Source of the DNA: Bimuria novae-zelandiae CBS 107.79
Lineage: Eukaryota; Ascomycota; Dothideomycetes; Pleosporales; Didymosphaeriaceae
Direction of reading: 5' to 3'
NCBI GenBank assembly: GCA_010015655.1
Contig: ML976681.1
Coordinates: 277,193-333,409 of the forward strand
Length of the DNA stretch: 56,217 bases
This document shows, one piece after another, positions 1 to 11,352 of the stretch. Below the pieces are notes generated by a model. The model had not been told where the DNA came from. It saw only the letters and a program-made list of their open reading frames with translations, and searched no databases. Within the stretch, counting starts at the first letter, position 1; each line of letters starts with the position of its first letter. Position numbers and translations under genes: made by a program.

Positions 1-1871
1 TGGCTCTAATTAACGACGCGCTTGCAGATCTAATGTCGCTAAGCCCTAGCGAATAGTTTTCGTACCGAAAAGTAGCTAAAAAGTATGGTGTTTCTTGCTT
101 AACTTTAATGCGAAGGCACTATGCTACAACACAGCCACACGCATTAAAGATTATTAACTAATAAAAGCTTGCTCTATAATAAGAGGCAGAGCTTGTTAAA
201 TATATAGAAGGACTTATAGCACGTCACCTACTACCTATAAGAGAGATGATACGAAATTTCGCGTCGACAATAGCTAAGGAGCTAGTGAGCGAGAGCTGGG
301 TTACGCGCTTTATTAATCGGCACAGCATCCATCTTACCTTGCGATGGGCAACTGGTATGGACAGCAATCGCCACCAAGCCGACTCAAGGGATAAATACAG
401 CCTGTATTTTAATATCCTAGGTGATAAAATCAAGGAATATGGTATTGAGCCTCGTCACACGTACAATATGGATGAGAAAGGCTTCCTTATCGGTATTATT
501 AGCCGATCGAAACGAGTGTTCAGCAGACGTATGTGGGAGAAGAAGGAGGTTAGAGCATCTCTACAAGATGGCTCTCGCGAATGGATTACCCTCCTAGCAT
601 GCGTGTGCGCTAATAGATCAGCCTTACCGCTAAGCCTTATCTACCAGTCTACCAACAAGGACATCTAATCAAGCTAGGTTAAGGATATCGAGGCAGGAAA
701 GCATAGCGTACACGTCTCCTCTTCACCCTTAGGCTGGACAAACAACGATATCGGCCTTGCCTGGCTTGAGCAGGTGTTTGATCGCTACACTAAGGCAAAA
801 GCTCGACGATCCTACCGACTTCTTATCCTTGACAGCCATGGATCTCATGTTACTATAGATTTTATTAACTATTGCGACAGGAATAGGATCCTCCTAGCTA
901 TACTTCCTCCTCACTTAACGTATACGCTTTAGCTACTTAATGTGGTGCTCTTTAAGCCTCTCTTATTAGCCTACTCCGCTGAGCTCACGACCTACCTCTA
1001 AAAGAGCTAAGGCCTAGTCCTAATTAAAAAAGGAAACTTCTTCCCTCTCTTCTAGAAGGCCTGGGCAAGCTCCCTTTAGGAGGAGACGATTCTTAAGTCT
1101 TTTAAGGCTACTAGCATATCACCTTTTAACCCAGAGGTTATACTCAAAAGATTTGCCAAAACCACCCAAGATGAGCAGGAATCACGAGAGAGCTCTACGT
1201 CAGTACTCAGTGGATCTGACTAGCGTAAATTAGATCGCCTCGTACGAGCTGCAGTAGAGAATCAGGCTAGTAAAGACGCGTAGAAGCTCAGCCGCTCACT
1301 TCACCACATCTTAGTTTAAAATAAGCTACTTCACCACGAGATTAACGGGCTTAAGGAGGCACTACTAGTTAAGAAGAAGCATAAGAAGAAGGGCAAGCGT
1401 CTTAACCTTTAGCAGCGTTAAGAGTACCATGGGGGAGCAGTCCTCTGGTCACCGAGGAAGGTCAGGGAGGCTCGTGTACGCCAGTCTGTGAAGGAGCAAG
1501 AGGAAAAGGAGCAAAAGCTTTAAAAAGCAGAGATAGCTAAGTTAAGGAAGGCAGCTAAGCTGTACAAGGAGAAAATTGCAGAGGAGAAGCGTGTGGGGCG
1601 GGAGGCCGCCAAGGTAGCTAGGGAGAAGGAGAGGGCTGAGAAGGCAGCAGAGCGCGCTCGCCAGAAAGAGGCTCGTGACGCAGCAAAAGCTCTACAATCT
1701 ACCCAGAAGGGTAAGAGAAAAGCCTCGCAGCCACCTACACAAAGTAACAAGCGCCAGAAACGTGTGGTTGACGCTGTAGCTACTAAGGAAGCCTTAGGTG
1801 CCGTATTAGTAGCTCCACCCAAGACCACGCGGCGCGGTCGCAACGTTAAGCTTTTAAGTAAATATAAATAG
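1..1871 (+). pseudogene. RIP-degenerated pogo/Fot1-type DDE transposase (5' end cut by window)
   Basis: One reading frame (codons starting at multiples of 3) runs from the window edge to a TAG at 1869-1871 with no frameshift. It is broken by about 18 in-frame stops, all TAA or TAG and none TGA. Conceptual reading gives a psq-type helix-turn-helix near the start (YGVS..TL.RRH, about 90-130), a CENP-B-like segment (REMIRNFASTIAKE, about 240-285), a DDE core with NMDEKGF (about 468-490) and LILDSHGSH (about 823-850), and a Lys/Glu/Ala-rich tail (1500-1870). This order is typical of pogo/Tigger elements of filamentous fungi. Stops at Gln positions without indels are the expected result of CpA to TpA change by RIP. 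The element cannot encode a working transposase. The exact family within pogo is not resolved. Confidence 0.85.
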
Positions 1872-1981
1872 CACAGGTTAATTGCAAGTATTAATATAGT
1901 ACTTCTATAAAGAAATCTCGTGATAATAGCTACTGTGTGTAGCTCTACAGCCTCGTTTCTCGTAGAGATGTTTTGGTGTTG

Positions 1982-2015
1982 GTGGCCCATCACGCGAAGT
2001 GGCTCATCACGCGCA
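1982..2015. repeat. tandem 17-bp near-repeat at the junction of two pogo copies
   Basis: Two adjacent 17-mers beginning GTGGCCCATCACGCG (1982) and GTGGCTCATCACGCG (1999) differ at two positions. They lie where the forward pogo copy ends and the reverse-strand fragment begins, so they may be remains of the element ends. The functional assignment is inference. Confidence 0.45.
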
Positions 2016-2328
2016 CGGACACGTTAACCCAGCTCTCGCTAACTGGCTCCTTTGCTATCGTCGAGGCAAAATTCTGTATCATCTCTCTAGTAGGAGGTAT
2101 ATGTCTCTCTGTGAGCCTTTTGATATATCGTACAAGCTCCTGCTCTTGCTGTGGGTTGAGCTTTCGCTGATTGATTGTGTTGGCTGCACGCGTCGCGGTA
2201 ACACCTTGGTGCCTTCGTGAGAGTGTAGATCGATTAACACCATATCTAGTAGCAATTTCTGTATATGAAAAATCTTCTCCTGGTTCTCGCGATTCGATCT
2301 CATCTATCGCAGCTTGAATTGGATCCAT
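1990..2328 (-). pseudogene. N-terminal fragment of a second pogo-type transposase
   Basis: The reverse strand reads, from an ATG at 2328 (an upstream in-frame ATG lies at 2391), a start of the MDPIQAAIDEIESREPG type. An HTH_psq domain (FSYTEIATRYGVNRSTLSRRH) and the same CENP-B-like stretch as the forward copy (REMIQNFASTIAKE) follow. Homology stops at VSESWV near 2040, and the frame then runs into unrelated sequence and a TGA at 1990, so the catalytic core is missing. Unlike the forward copy it has no internal stops. It is head-to-head in sense with that copy (opposite strand), and its intact Gln codons show what the forward copy looked like before mutation. It is an internally deleted, non-autonomous remnant. 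Confidence 0.75.
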
Positions 2329-2469
2329 ATTGGTGGAGTTATCGCGTGTTGAAAGTAGGGAGTTTTGACGCGTCGGATGTTCGGCGTGCATTGGCTGAAT
2401 CCGTGCATTGGGTGCACAGACACGTTACCATCCTGCTAAGATTGTGGAAGGTGTACTATCCACGGACGG

Positions 2470-2766
2470 CGCGACCATCCATCGGAATCTAGGGACAGTA
2501 GAAAGAGAGATAGATAGTAAGGTTTACCCCTCTTGTATATAAACCTACACGAATACCCTTAAGGCATTCGTGTTCAACCTGTTTATTAATCTATTGTTTA
2601 GATCTGAATAAGCAACCTTATTAATTTAATTGTGCTATACACACCTTTAATACTAACGCCCTAGTGACAAGCGCAAGCTATCACTACGACCCTCTCCTGT
2701 CCTACCAGTATTCCTGCCCGAGAACCAACCTTAGCCCCTTAGGGATTAGCTATCTCTTCGGGATCT
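2470..2766. other. AT-rich sequence between pogo and copia remnants
   Basis: No gene is visible. A short stem with arms CGAAT/ATTCG at 2552-2573 is the only structure noted. The stretch may contain the decayed 5' part of the copia element, but I see no open frame to support that. Confidence 0.4.
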
Positions 2767-4020
2767 TAACAGATTATCGCTCTAGCACCATTACTATTAA
2801 AGCTAGGCATGCACCTCTGGCTCCGTGACATTACTTAGGCCTATACGCAATCGGATAATCCACTCTAGCGTACTATCGTAGCTAACGTACTAGCCTAGCT
2901 TAAGGATAGTTATCTAATAAATATAGTTATAATTATTATTAAGCTATTATATAGCATTGCTGAAGCAAGTGCCTATTAGTAGTTAACGTATAATAAATAC
3001 TACACTAAGACTCTCTATATAGTAACATCTACTTATAATCTATACCTACTTATTAGTAAGGCTAGTAGTAAGTGCTTTAGCATTGTTAGCATGCAAACTA
3101 ACGACACGCTTAGTTTATCTAATAAAGCTTTTATAAACCTTAAGGACTAGGAGCTATATTTTAAGGCTAAGCCTAAGTAGTTTCTCTTACTAGACGCGTA
3201 AATTAACTTTAATAACTATATTATTAAGCTTAATAATAATAATCGCGCTATTACTCTACGCCAGAAGAAGCAAAATAAGAAGCTAAAGATAGCTAATAAT
3301 AAGTAATTATATATTTAATAGCGCGCTTAAGGTGCTTATATTATAATAATCTATTAACCTAAGGCAAGCTTCGACCTCGCCGCCGTAGCTTAAGTAAGTA
3401 AGCCTATAAAAGTAGAAATTACTAGATTAAATAAGTATATTATTTAGTAGAAGGAGAATATTACTCGCGGCCTTAACTTTATCCCACTAGACTTAAGTAA
3501 CTTAAAGCTATACGCCTTTATTAACGCATTATTTACTAATAATAAGGATATATTATTATAGATAGGCTTCGTAATCACGCTTAGTAATAAGACTAAAGAT
3601 AGTAATTATAACTTTAAGTTTACTAGTAATATTATTTACTAGTTATCTATTAAGTATAAGCGCGTTACTCGTAGCGTCCTTATATTTAAGATCTACGCGA
3701 TAGCCTATAGAGTTAACATTATAATTATAATTAGTAGTATAATTAATATAATTATGTAGTAACTTAACCTCCTTAATGTCCCTATCGTCGTGTGCACTAA
3801 CTTACGCTCCTTATATAATTACCTTATTAAGCCTAACACTACTAAGGAGAAGCGTCTTATAATTAATATTATAGCTCTACGTAAGGCCTATAAGCGTAGT
3901 AAGCTTATAAACATCCACTAGATTAATAGACGTAATAATCTAGTAGACTTAATAACTAAGGCTAGCTCTAACTTAGCTATAAAGTATTTTATTAACTATA
4001 ACTAGCTCGAGCTTTGCGTG
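2767..4020 (+). pseudogene. Ty1/copia retrotransposon pol remnant (RT end and RNase H), RIP-mutated
   Basis: Conceptual translation shows a degenerate copia-type polyprotein. A reverse-transcriptase segment (LRDIT.AYTQS followed by a KDSYLINIV..IKLLYSIAEA-like stretch, about 2810-2990) is followed by SKCFSIV.MQTNDTLSLSNKAF (about 3070-3140). Next comes the connection region, then an RNase H part with FINALFTNNKD (about 3510-3550), LRSLYNYLIK..TTKEKRL (about 3800-3860) and a C-terminal NLVDLITKASS motif (about 3935-3970). The frame is broken by many TAA/TAG codons, and the sequence is extremely TA-rich with few CpA, as after RIP. The gag and integrase regions were not recognised. The class call is fairly secure; boundaries are approximate. 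Confidence 0.75.
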
Positions 4021-4455
4021 TAAGGCTAGGTTAATCGTGCTAAAAGTTAATACTATAGAGCACGATTATAATAGCAAGAAGTAGTAAGTCTATAATAGTA
4101 GTAGGATAGGCACCATAAGGGCGCGCACTAGCGCTAGCCTAGTTAAAAAACTAGTAACTATTATAGATTATGTTTTTATTACAGATCTAAGCGTTCTAGG
4201 CTAAACTAGCCACATATAGCATAAAAGAAAAGATAGTTAGTGTTAGTATTAAACCTGCGCAACGCTCCTACGGCGTTTATAGCTATGTAGCTTGCCTGTG
4301 GTTTGTTGCGCTAGTCCTGATCGGGCTAGCAGGGAACAAACCACGCTCGATAAATACTTCTCGCAACAGTCCACCACAATTAATTAATTAAATCACTACT
4401 ATCCACACCACATCGTTGCAACGAAGTCTTGATTCAACAGCCTATTGCTGTATCA
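4021..4455 (+). repeat. putative 3' LTR of the copia remnant
   Basis: This non-coding block directly follows the RNase H remnant. It is less AT-biased than its surroundings in the middle (4240-4450), begins near TGCTAAAAG and ends near GCTGTATCAACA, so a TG..CA boundary is possible. It also has an inverted pair (GTGGTTTGTT at about 4299 and AACAAACCAC at about 4333). No second LTR copy was found in the window, so LTR status is inferred from position only. Confidence 0.4.
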
Positions 4456-4680
4456 ACAGCTTAAAATTTTAAATTTAATTAAAATTATAATTTCGCGCTT
4501 AAATAAGTACAAATAAGTATTTTATTAGTACTAATAAGGGTTAATTTAATTAGGGCTATCTTATAATATAAAACTTTTATTTATAATATTAAAATTATGC
4601 TTAAACTAAATATAATATTAGTTTTATCTTAGTCTACCTACTTTTGGTATAGTAAGATGAAATCAAGGTTGAGATTGCGG
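4456..4680. other. AT-rich edge of the transposon island
   Basis: The stretch is almost pure A/T, with runs such as TTTAAATTTAATTAAAAT, and has no coding potential. Base composition changes abruptly at about 4650-4690 to the normal composition of the gene-rich segment. Confidence 0.6.
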
Positions 4681-4818
4681 CCACCAAAGAGGCCCTAATC
4701 CGCGGACAGCTACCTCGATTACAAATGACGTCATACCCTCCACTAACCCACCCTCGCGCATCAACCCACTTTCTCTCGCCTACCTATCTCAGCCCCACCC
4801 ATCCTCCAAACATCCAAC

Positions 4819-5142
4819 ATGTCCGAACCATCCATCCCAACGCTCTCCTCCAAGGCCGCCTACCTAAAAGCCGTCATGTACTCCGGTGTTACCGTCCTCG
4901 AGGGCACAGCCACGTGGTGCGCCCAATGCAAAGCGATCGCGCCCGAAGTTCAGAAAATGGTGTCCGAGTACCCAGACGTGCATTTCTACACGTACGACGT
5001 GGACGAGACGCCAGATATAGCGCAGGAGCTGGGTGTGAGTGCGATGCCGACGTTTAGCGTGTTTAAGGATGGGGATATACAGGAGGGCGTGACGGGGGCG
5101 AAGGTGAAAGAGTTGAGGAAGGCCATTGAGGCTAATTTGTGA
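4819..5142 (+). CDS. thioredoxin-like protein with atypical WCAQC active site
   Basis: This single-exon ORF of 107 residues has the length of a classical cytosolic thioredoxin. It carries a redox motif W33-C34-A35-Q36-C37-K38, a DVDE stretch after the third strand, and the cis-proline loop AMPTFSVFKDG (Pro77). Thioredoxins reduce protein disulfides using electrons from thioredoxin reductase. The usual dipeptide between the cysteines is Gly-Pro, and here it is Ala-Gln, which would be expected to alter redox potential or partner choice. There is no signal peptide, so a cytosolic or nuclear location is inferred. The ATG at 4819 is the first one that gives the full fold. The gene borders the RIP island 140 bases upstream and is tail-to-tail with URA4. 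Family is certain; physiological partner is unknown. Confidence 0.9.
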   Translation: MSEPSIPTLSSKAAYLKAVMYSGVTVLEGTATWCAQCKAIAPEVQKMVSEYPDVHFYTYDVDETPDIAQELGVSAMPTFSVFKDGDIQEGVTGAKVKELRKAIEANL

Positions 5143-5771
5143 GTGTGGTGTTGAAAAAGGGAGGGGTTATGGTTGTGATTGTAATTGTACTTCTGGGGTT
5201 GGGTTTATTCGGCGTGTGTCGCATGATCTATTCAGGTCGTTGAAGTCGATAAAGAAAAGCTTGGCGTGGAGCATAACCCTTTCTCAAGCAAGGTTCCACG
5301 GGGTCGGTAGGGTACGGACGTGTTGTATTACACTTTGATGGTACATGTTTATGGTATTGCGTTGCTGGAAAGTCCTCCGAATCCATCGTCATACTGTCCA
5401 GCGTCAAGCCAGTCCAATCCTACGTCTCATTTTGCATCAGGCCGAACGAAATTCTCTCGTTGAATAAGCGATGATAAATATTGATAATTAAGCCATTCGC
5501 GTCTGGGGTGTACTGCAGAATAAAGGTATCCGTTAAAGGTGGCAATGCTCACAGTCCTTATACTAGCATTTCTGTATGTATGAGCTGTCCAGGTCGATAA
5601 CGACGATAAAAGACACCCTGTATTCGCGAAACCCACGACGCAACCGAAGTAACCTTTCTCGGCGCCCTGGTAGAACAGGAGCGGTCTACCGGGGGAACAT
5701 CTATACACATTCTCAATGCTCGTGTAAAGTCCCACACTCGATGTGCGCTGCACGCACATGTGCCTAGAAAA
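5143..5771. other. intergenic region between convergent genes
   Basis: The region holds the 3' ends of the thioredoxin and dihydroorotase genes. Several short ORFs on both strands show no recognisable domain. No RNA gene or repeat is visible. Confidence 0.5.
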
Positions 5772-7021
5772 CTACTTCCACTCGACACTCCACGTCTCCT
5801 CACCCCTCCGGAACGGCACAACTCTCACACCCAGGCCGTCTTTTTCCAGAACATCCACCACTCTCCCCGCACCCTTCCTCAATACTACCTTTTCTCCTCT
5901 TCCATCACCTACTTGATAAAACGCCCTCCCCCACCCCCCAAAAAAACCCTCCAACCCTTCTAGCGTAACATCACCCTCCTCCACAACGCCTCTCTCCACG
6001 CCCTTCTCCAGCGCATCAAGCACGTACGCCACCGCATTTGGCTGCGTAAACACGCCCGCAGCCACCTTATCCTCGCCCCTCTTCTTCCCCTGATCATGCG
6101 GCGCCGAGTCCGTGCCTAGGAAGAACCTTCCCTTGCTAGTGACAACGGCGTTAAGCAGCGCATCGCGATCCTCGGGCGTCTTAGCAACGGGCTTGCAAAA
6201 GCAGAAGGGATCGCCGGCCCAGTCGTCGATGATGAGGGAGAGATGGTGCGCAGTGATAGTGCCTGCGACGGCAGGACCGCAGGCGCGGACGGCCTCCAGC
6301 GCAGCGGCCGTGCTGCAGTGCTCGAGGATGATGCGCAAAGCCGGAAACTTCTCATGCAGGGCCTTGAGAGTGGGGAGGAAGGCGGGCTCGGCGTTGAGAA
6401 TGGTGATGGCGGTCGCGTCCTTGGTTGCGTGGGTGTGCGATGGCGTTGAGGGCACTTCGCCGTGGAGGTTCAGGACCATGTTTTGCTTCTCCATTTCAGC
6501 GAAGACGGGATAGAAGGTTTCGTAGTCGATGACGCCGGAGGAGGAGTTCTAAGAGAGGTTAGAGCGGTGCGAAATAGCATCTTTGGGAGCTTACTGTGGT
6601 CACGCCGGCTGGGTAAGATTTCACGCCCATGATGCCCGCTTTTTTCGCCTCGCGAATTGCCTCAGATGTGATCGACTCGTGCAGGTAGAGTGACATGAGA
6701 TAATCTACATTTGGCTCGATTGCCTTGAGTTGGTCGCGGTATGCAAGGCATTGTTGCACAGTAGTGACCGGTGGAACCAGATTAGGCTACAGGAGTGGTT
6801 CAGTTTTACATATCTCACGGCCAGAATGTACCGAAACATCAAAGCAACGACGGTTCTGTAAATTTGGGGAAGCGGAAGGGTCGTACCATGACATACACCT
6901 GATTAACACCACCCTGCCGAATCGTAGGGGTAACGAGCTGCGACATCTCGCCGTCTCTCAAATGCACATGCGCATCGAATGCCGCTGGCAACTCGATCTC
7001 GTTTAGTTGCGTGAACCGCAT
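5772..7021 (-). CDS. URA4: dihydroorotase (pyrimidine biosynthesis)
   Basis: Three exons, 7021-6887, 6786-6595 and 6548-5772, join in phase to 367 residues, close to the size of yeast Ura4. The enzyme cyclises carbamoyl aspartate to dihydroorotate in cytosolic de novo UMP synthesis. Visible hallmarks are the metal-binding HVHLRDG near the N-terminus, MPNLVPPVTT spanning the first splice junction, the KSYPAG segment around the carboxylated Lys, NLHGE, the ILEHCST strand, TAHHL and GTDSAPH near the C-terminal third. Introns are 100 and 46 bases, with GTACGA and GTAAGC donors. The start at 7021 is the ATG that begins the conserved domain; an in-frame upstream extension lacks an ATG. It is transcribed in the same direction as dim-2, 234 bases downstream of its stop. 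Confidence 0.93.
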
Positions 7022-7255
7022 GTTGGGCAAAGGTATAGTTGTCGCTGTTGCTGGATAGCGGAGCTCGAATGCTTTTTGTGGTGGGCTATTTTGAATGTTT
7101 GCGCTAGACCTAACCGAGGTAGTCACGAGCGAAAGTCGACGAGCGGATCAACTGTCCTTTGCAAGTTGATTTGGATTTTCTATTCTTGATTTTTTGAGAC
7201 CGATGCGTCACTTTACTAGAGGTGCCTCGCTATCCACCAAAGCGATACCGCCCGT

Positions 7256-10200
7256 TCAAGCGTATGGTCTTGATTGTGCTCTCTTTGACAGCTTGTGTTT
7301 CGCCCGAACATCCTTCTCGACTGTGGTCCCCCAGCTTTGTGGGGCGAAGTCGACACTCAAACCTGAATGGCGGGTTTTTCGAGCTGAGAGATCATCCCTT
7401 GAAGGTGCTGCGCGGGAGTCTCTTGTCTTAAACCCAGCTGGCAGATCCTCGCTCACACTGGGAGAGTTCTTCACCCGTTTGCTCGAACTGAAAGCATCCT
7501 GTGGGCTATCGTTCATCTCCGCAACACCTTGACCTCGTGGGCGTTTCATTCGCGCAGGAAATTGCGTTGTCTGAGATTTCGACATTGGGCAAGAAGAGCG
7601 CGGAAGCGACGGAATCGCGGAAAGAGTTTTGGACAGAGTCCCAGGAAAGCCGTTGCGACTATGGGCAAGTATCGGCGCAGGTGTGGGCGCGTCATATTCG
7701 ACTATGCCATCATCCTCGAAAGCCGCGACATTACCGCCAGGCTTTACTTGGGGATGAAATCCGAACTCAGCCTCTAGCTGTGCGTCGATCCCGGCTTCAT
7801 GACTTGAACTTCCCGAGGCGGTTGTACCACTCGCGAGGCGCCTGTGGAAAGGCCGTCCACCTCTCACGATGGGGCCTTGATCCTCCTCGTCCTGGGAAGT
7901 TTCTGTGCTCTGACGGAATCCGCCTTGAGTAACAGGCGTCGGAAAGCTGGAAGTTTCCTGGTCGCTGTTTGTCTTGCCGTACGCATTGCTTCTGTGAGCT
8001 TCTTGCTTGACGATGGCACCCGGGCTGGCTGTAGCAGCTTCTTCGTAGGCGTCCTTCTCAACAGTCGGTCTCGGTACGTGAGACGCGCTCTGACGCTTAA
8101 CGTTAATAACGACGGAGACGGATCGTTTCCTCACGGTCACGGTCTTCCGGCGGTGATCTCGATCGAGAGCTCTGCGAAGCTCCAGCCCCAGCGCTTTTGA
8201 AACCCGCCTATCAACTGCATTGCCGACCATTTTGAATTGATCGTGGACATTGCCGATGAGAACCAGGTCAGGTGGTATATCTTGTCCAATTCGTGCTTCT
8301 TCGAGTGTTATGCAACGGTTTTGTTCATAGTGCACGAAAGGACCTGAACGTGAGTCGTGTGGGGAAGGTGCAGTGACAATTGTACCGATCAGTCCGTCTT
8401 TTCGAATGCGCTTGTACGCCTTGCCGTTGATTTCGCTCTTGCCCTCATAGAGATACTTAGGTATGAGCCCATGCTGGACAGCGTACGCGAGTCCTACGCC
8501 AGGCGGGTAAGTTGGAATGTGAGCAATGCACCTGCGCTCCTTTATGTTGGGACGCTGCCGCAAAACGTGATCTGGATAGCGGATGCAGGGATGTTTGATG
8601 CCATAACCGATATCGGGGAGGTGTCCCAGCACTTCTCCTGGTGTGATGTGTGTGAAAGGAGTAGGCAGCAATTCTTGTACACCGAACCTCTCTCCGTTCA
8701 GGAGCTTCCCAACGCTCCTGGTCTTGTCAAAACCGACAGGGTCGCAGTGAGAAGGCCGAGGTCTCATGATCGGCGTTCGTCCTGGTGCTGTAATCGAAAC
8801 GATTGTCCGATTACGGTGTTGAGGGCTGCCGTAGTTCCAGGCGCTCATGATGAACTGTTGCACTTGATAGCCCATAGATACTAAGCATCCGATAAGTTGC
8901 GATAGGACTAGCTCTTCAGGGGCTTCCTTTCGTTGCGCTCCAATGTTTACCACGTTTTCTAGGAATCCGTATTCGGGACGATAAACGTCGACGAAGGAAG
9001 CGAAGGTCGTTACATGCGCAGCGTTTTTGAGTGATTGCTCGCTGCGCCAATCTTGTTGGAGTTTGGAAAATCCTGGGCAGGGACTTCCTGCAGCTATTAC
9101 ACCTACGTCTCCGATATCTGCAACTAGATTCATGTGTGGCGAATCTCCTGATAGCAGTGCATGTAGGTAGTCATCCACTGAGCCGAACCAAAGTTTCATT
9201 TCCTCGGAATTTTCGGCATTGGCACGTAAAGTCTGTATGGCGCGCCCGTTCATGTCGACAGAAGTATGGAAGTGAGCGGCACCTCCCGCTTCTAAACCTC
9301 TATCGAGATTTCCAAGTCCACTGAACAAGCTGAGTCCACGCAGTCCTTTGGATGAGTCGCTTGACATATAGTCAGGGCCTTGACGCAGAAGATGAGGCCC
9401 AGTGAGAAGCGCTTCCAACTTGTGACCATTCGCGGCGTTAACTCGCATGGAGAGGATCCAACAGTGGCCGGCGCCTCCCTGGTTGTAGGGAAATGGGACG
9501 CGATTAGATTCAATATCTTTGCGCGAGAAGAAGCGTACTTCGCACCTCCCTTGTATTTCTCCACGGGACACAGAACGAAAATTGTCGGTCCAAGCAAGCT
9601 CATTGGCGGCGAAAGGTCGCTGGCGTAAACCGCGAAACTGATCGTCCTCGGTGTGCACATTGTCCAATCGTACAAAACTTCGGATTTTGACTCTCTTTGC
9701 CACGGGGTCGTACTCTTGTACAACCACGGGTTCCAATCGACCTTTCTCGCCCACATAGACAGTCTCTCCTTGGCAATAAGTCGTATTGGGCACAAGATTG
9801 GGATGTAGAGTTCGACAAGTACATCGGAAATCTGCGTCTGTAATCGTTACAAAAGATTCGGTTTTCGTGTCGTACTTCTGCCGAACCAAATAGTCTTTGG
9901 TTGTAGCGTTCCCCTTTGAGAACCATTCAACCGAACAACGCCTGATTACATCAGCGGACTCGAGTTCGGCTTGTTCGCAGTTGCAGTTATCGGACATGAA
10001 GAGCTCTTGTGTGATTGGATAATCTGTAGTAAGTATGGTTGTGTCCTCCGGCCGATATAACCACATGACATATAACCGTTGTCCGCCTTCTTTCGTAGCC
10101 TTGACGTGGTGTACATATCCAATCCACTCGTGTATAACGGCTAGATTGTTGGCTCCCTTGCGCCATAATTGATTTTCAAACTCGTCCGGGGCGATGGAAA

Positions 10201-11352
10201 CTACGTCGCCAATCTCATACCTGGCATTTCGATGTTGCACATGCCGATGAGTCTTAGAAGAAGTCGGGCTGGATGGTGCATCCGAAGGGAACCCGAGATT
10301 TCTTATTCTGCGTTGCCGTGCTGTCTGAACGTCGTCTGAAAGCTGCATCGAGCTCAGTTGACCGGCGAAGTAACGATTCTTGAAACAATTGTACACGTGC
10401 GGTGTGGCCACGACCTTGTCACACTTAGGTTCGATCATTTCGTCGTCGCTCCTCCCGCACTCGTCCCATAACGGGTGGTCTTTGAGCAGGTTCCCGTCCA
10501 GACAAACAGCTTCAGACCATAGATAAGAGATGTGCGCATGAACGGCTTTCCGAAAGTCGGTTGATCCATAAGCTTCGCGCCAGTTTTTGAACTCTAGATT
10601 ATTCGGGAAACGTTGTTGAAGCCAGGCGAAAAAGTTTTGTCGAAAGTCTGCCAATCCGACGTTCTGTTGGGCTTCTAAATAGTCTATGATAAGCTTTCCA
10701 AGCGTCGCAACCCATTGGAATGCATCATGAAAGCATTTGTACTGCCGGCTTGGTGATCTTAGCTTGTACCAGATATCGTAACCTCGGTCGCGGCTTGCCT
10801 CGGGGGAATTCAGGTACACGGTGGTGTTAAATTCGTCTTCTGCACCGTAGCCCTCGATGGAATAACTTTTCATGGGAATATTCTGTACGTAGTGTCGAAT
10901 GGAGCCGATTGACAGGACACCACTAAAGAGCAGCTTCTTTCCAGCTAGGTCCATGTAATCCAGCGAGTGCAGTTCCCCGAAGAAGTTGTCCTCTGGTATG
11001 CTGTAAATTTCATAGTCGCTGACGTCGATATAGAGAGGTTTCCTGTCCTTTGCGTAACCATCTCGTAGCGATGCGTCAAGCTGCTGAGCCATCTATTATG
11101 GTCAATATCTGTGATATAGCATCGCATCAGGGAAGGGTGACTTACCTTGAAAGACTCAATTGCGTCCGGTTCTGACACCCTTGGCACTGCATGCTTCCAT
11201 GCCTTGTCATAATGCCGTGGGAAATGCCCTTCATCTGGCCATGCTTGTCCACTTGAGGAGGAGGATTTCTTGATCACGACTGCAGGGCTGTGCGACCGCC
11301 GCTTGCTCCCGATTTGGACAGCATCGGGCAGCATGGACCTTGAGAAAATCAT
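7256..11352 (-). CDS. dim-2: DIM-2-type DNA (cytosine-5) methyltransferase with BAH domain
   Basis: Two exons, 11352-11146 and 11092-7256, join in phase 0 to 1,347 residues (Neurospora DIM-2 is of similar size). A conserved N-terminal region is followed by a BAH domain at about 360-460 (YEIGDVVSIAPDEF onward, ending near a CNCEQ segment). The catalytic domain spans about 650-1020: motif I LFSGLG, motif IV GSPCPGFS with the catalytic Cys (about 738), motif VI FLENVV, motif VIII QHRNR, and motif X GNVHDQFKMVGNAV. The last ~300 residues are Ser/Arg-rich and probably disordered. In Neurospora this enzyme performs all DNA methylation, directed by H3K9me3 and HP1 to RIP-mutated repeats in the nucleus. 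The motif IV tripeptide is PCP rather than the common PCQ. The alternative RID/Masc1 family is less likely because of the BAH domain and length. Confidence 0.93.
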
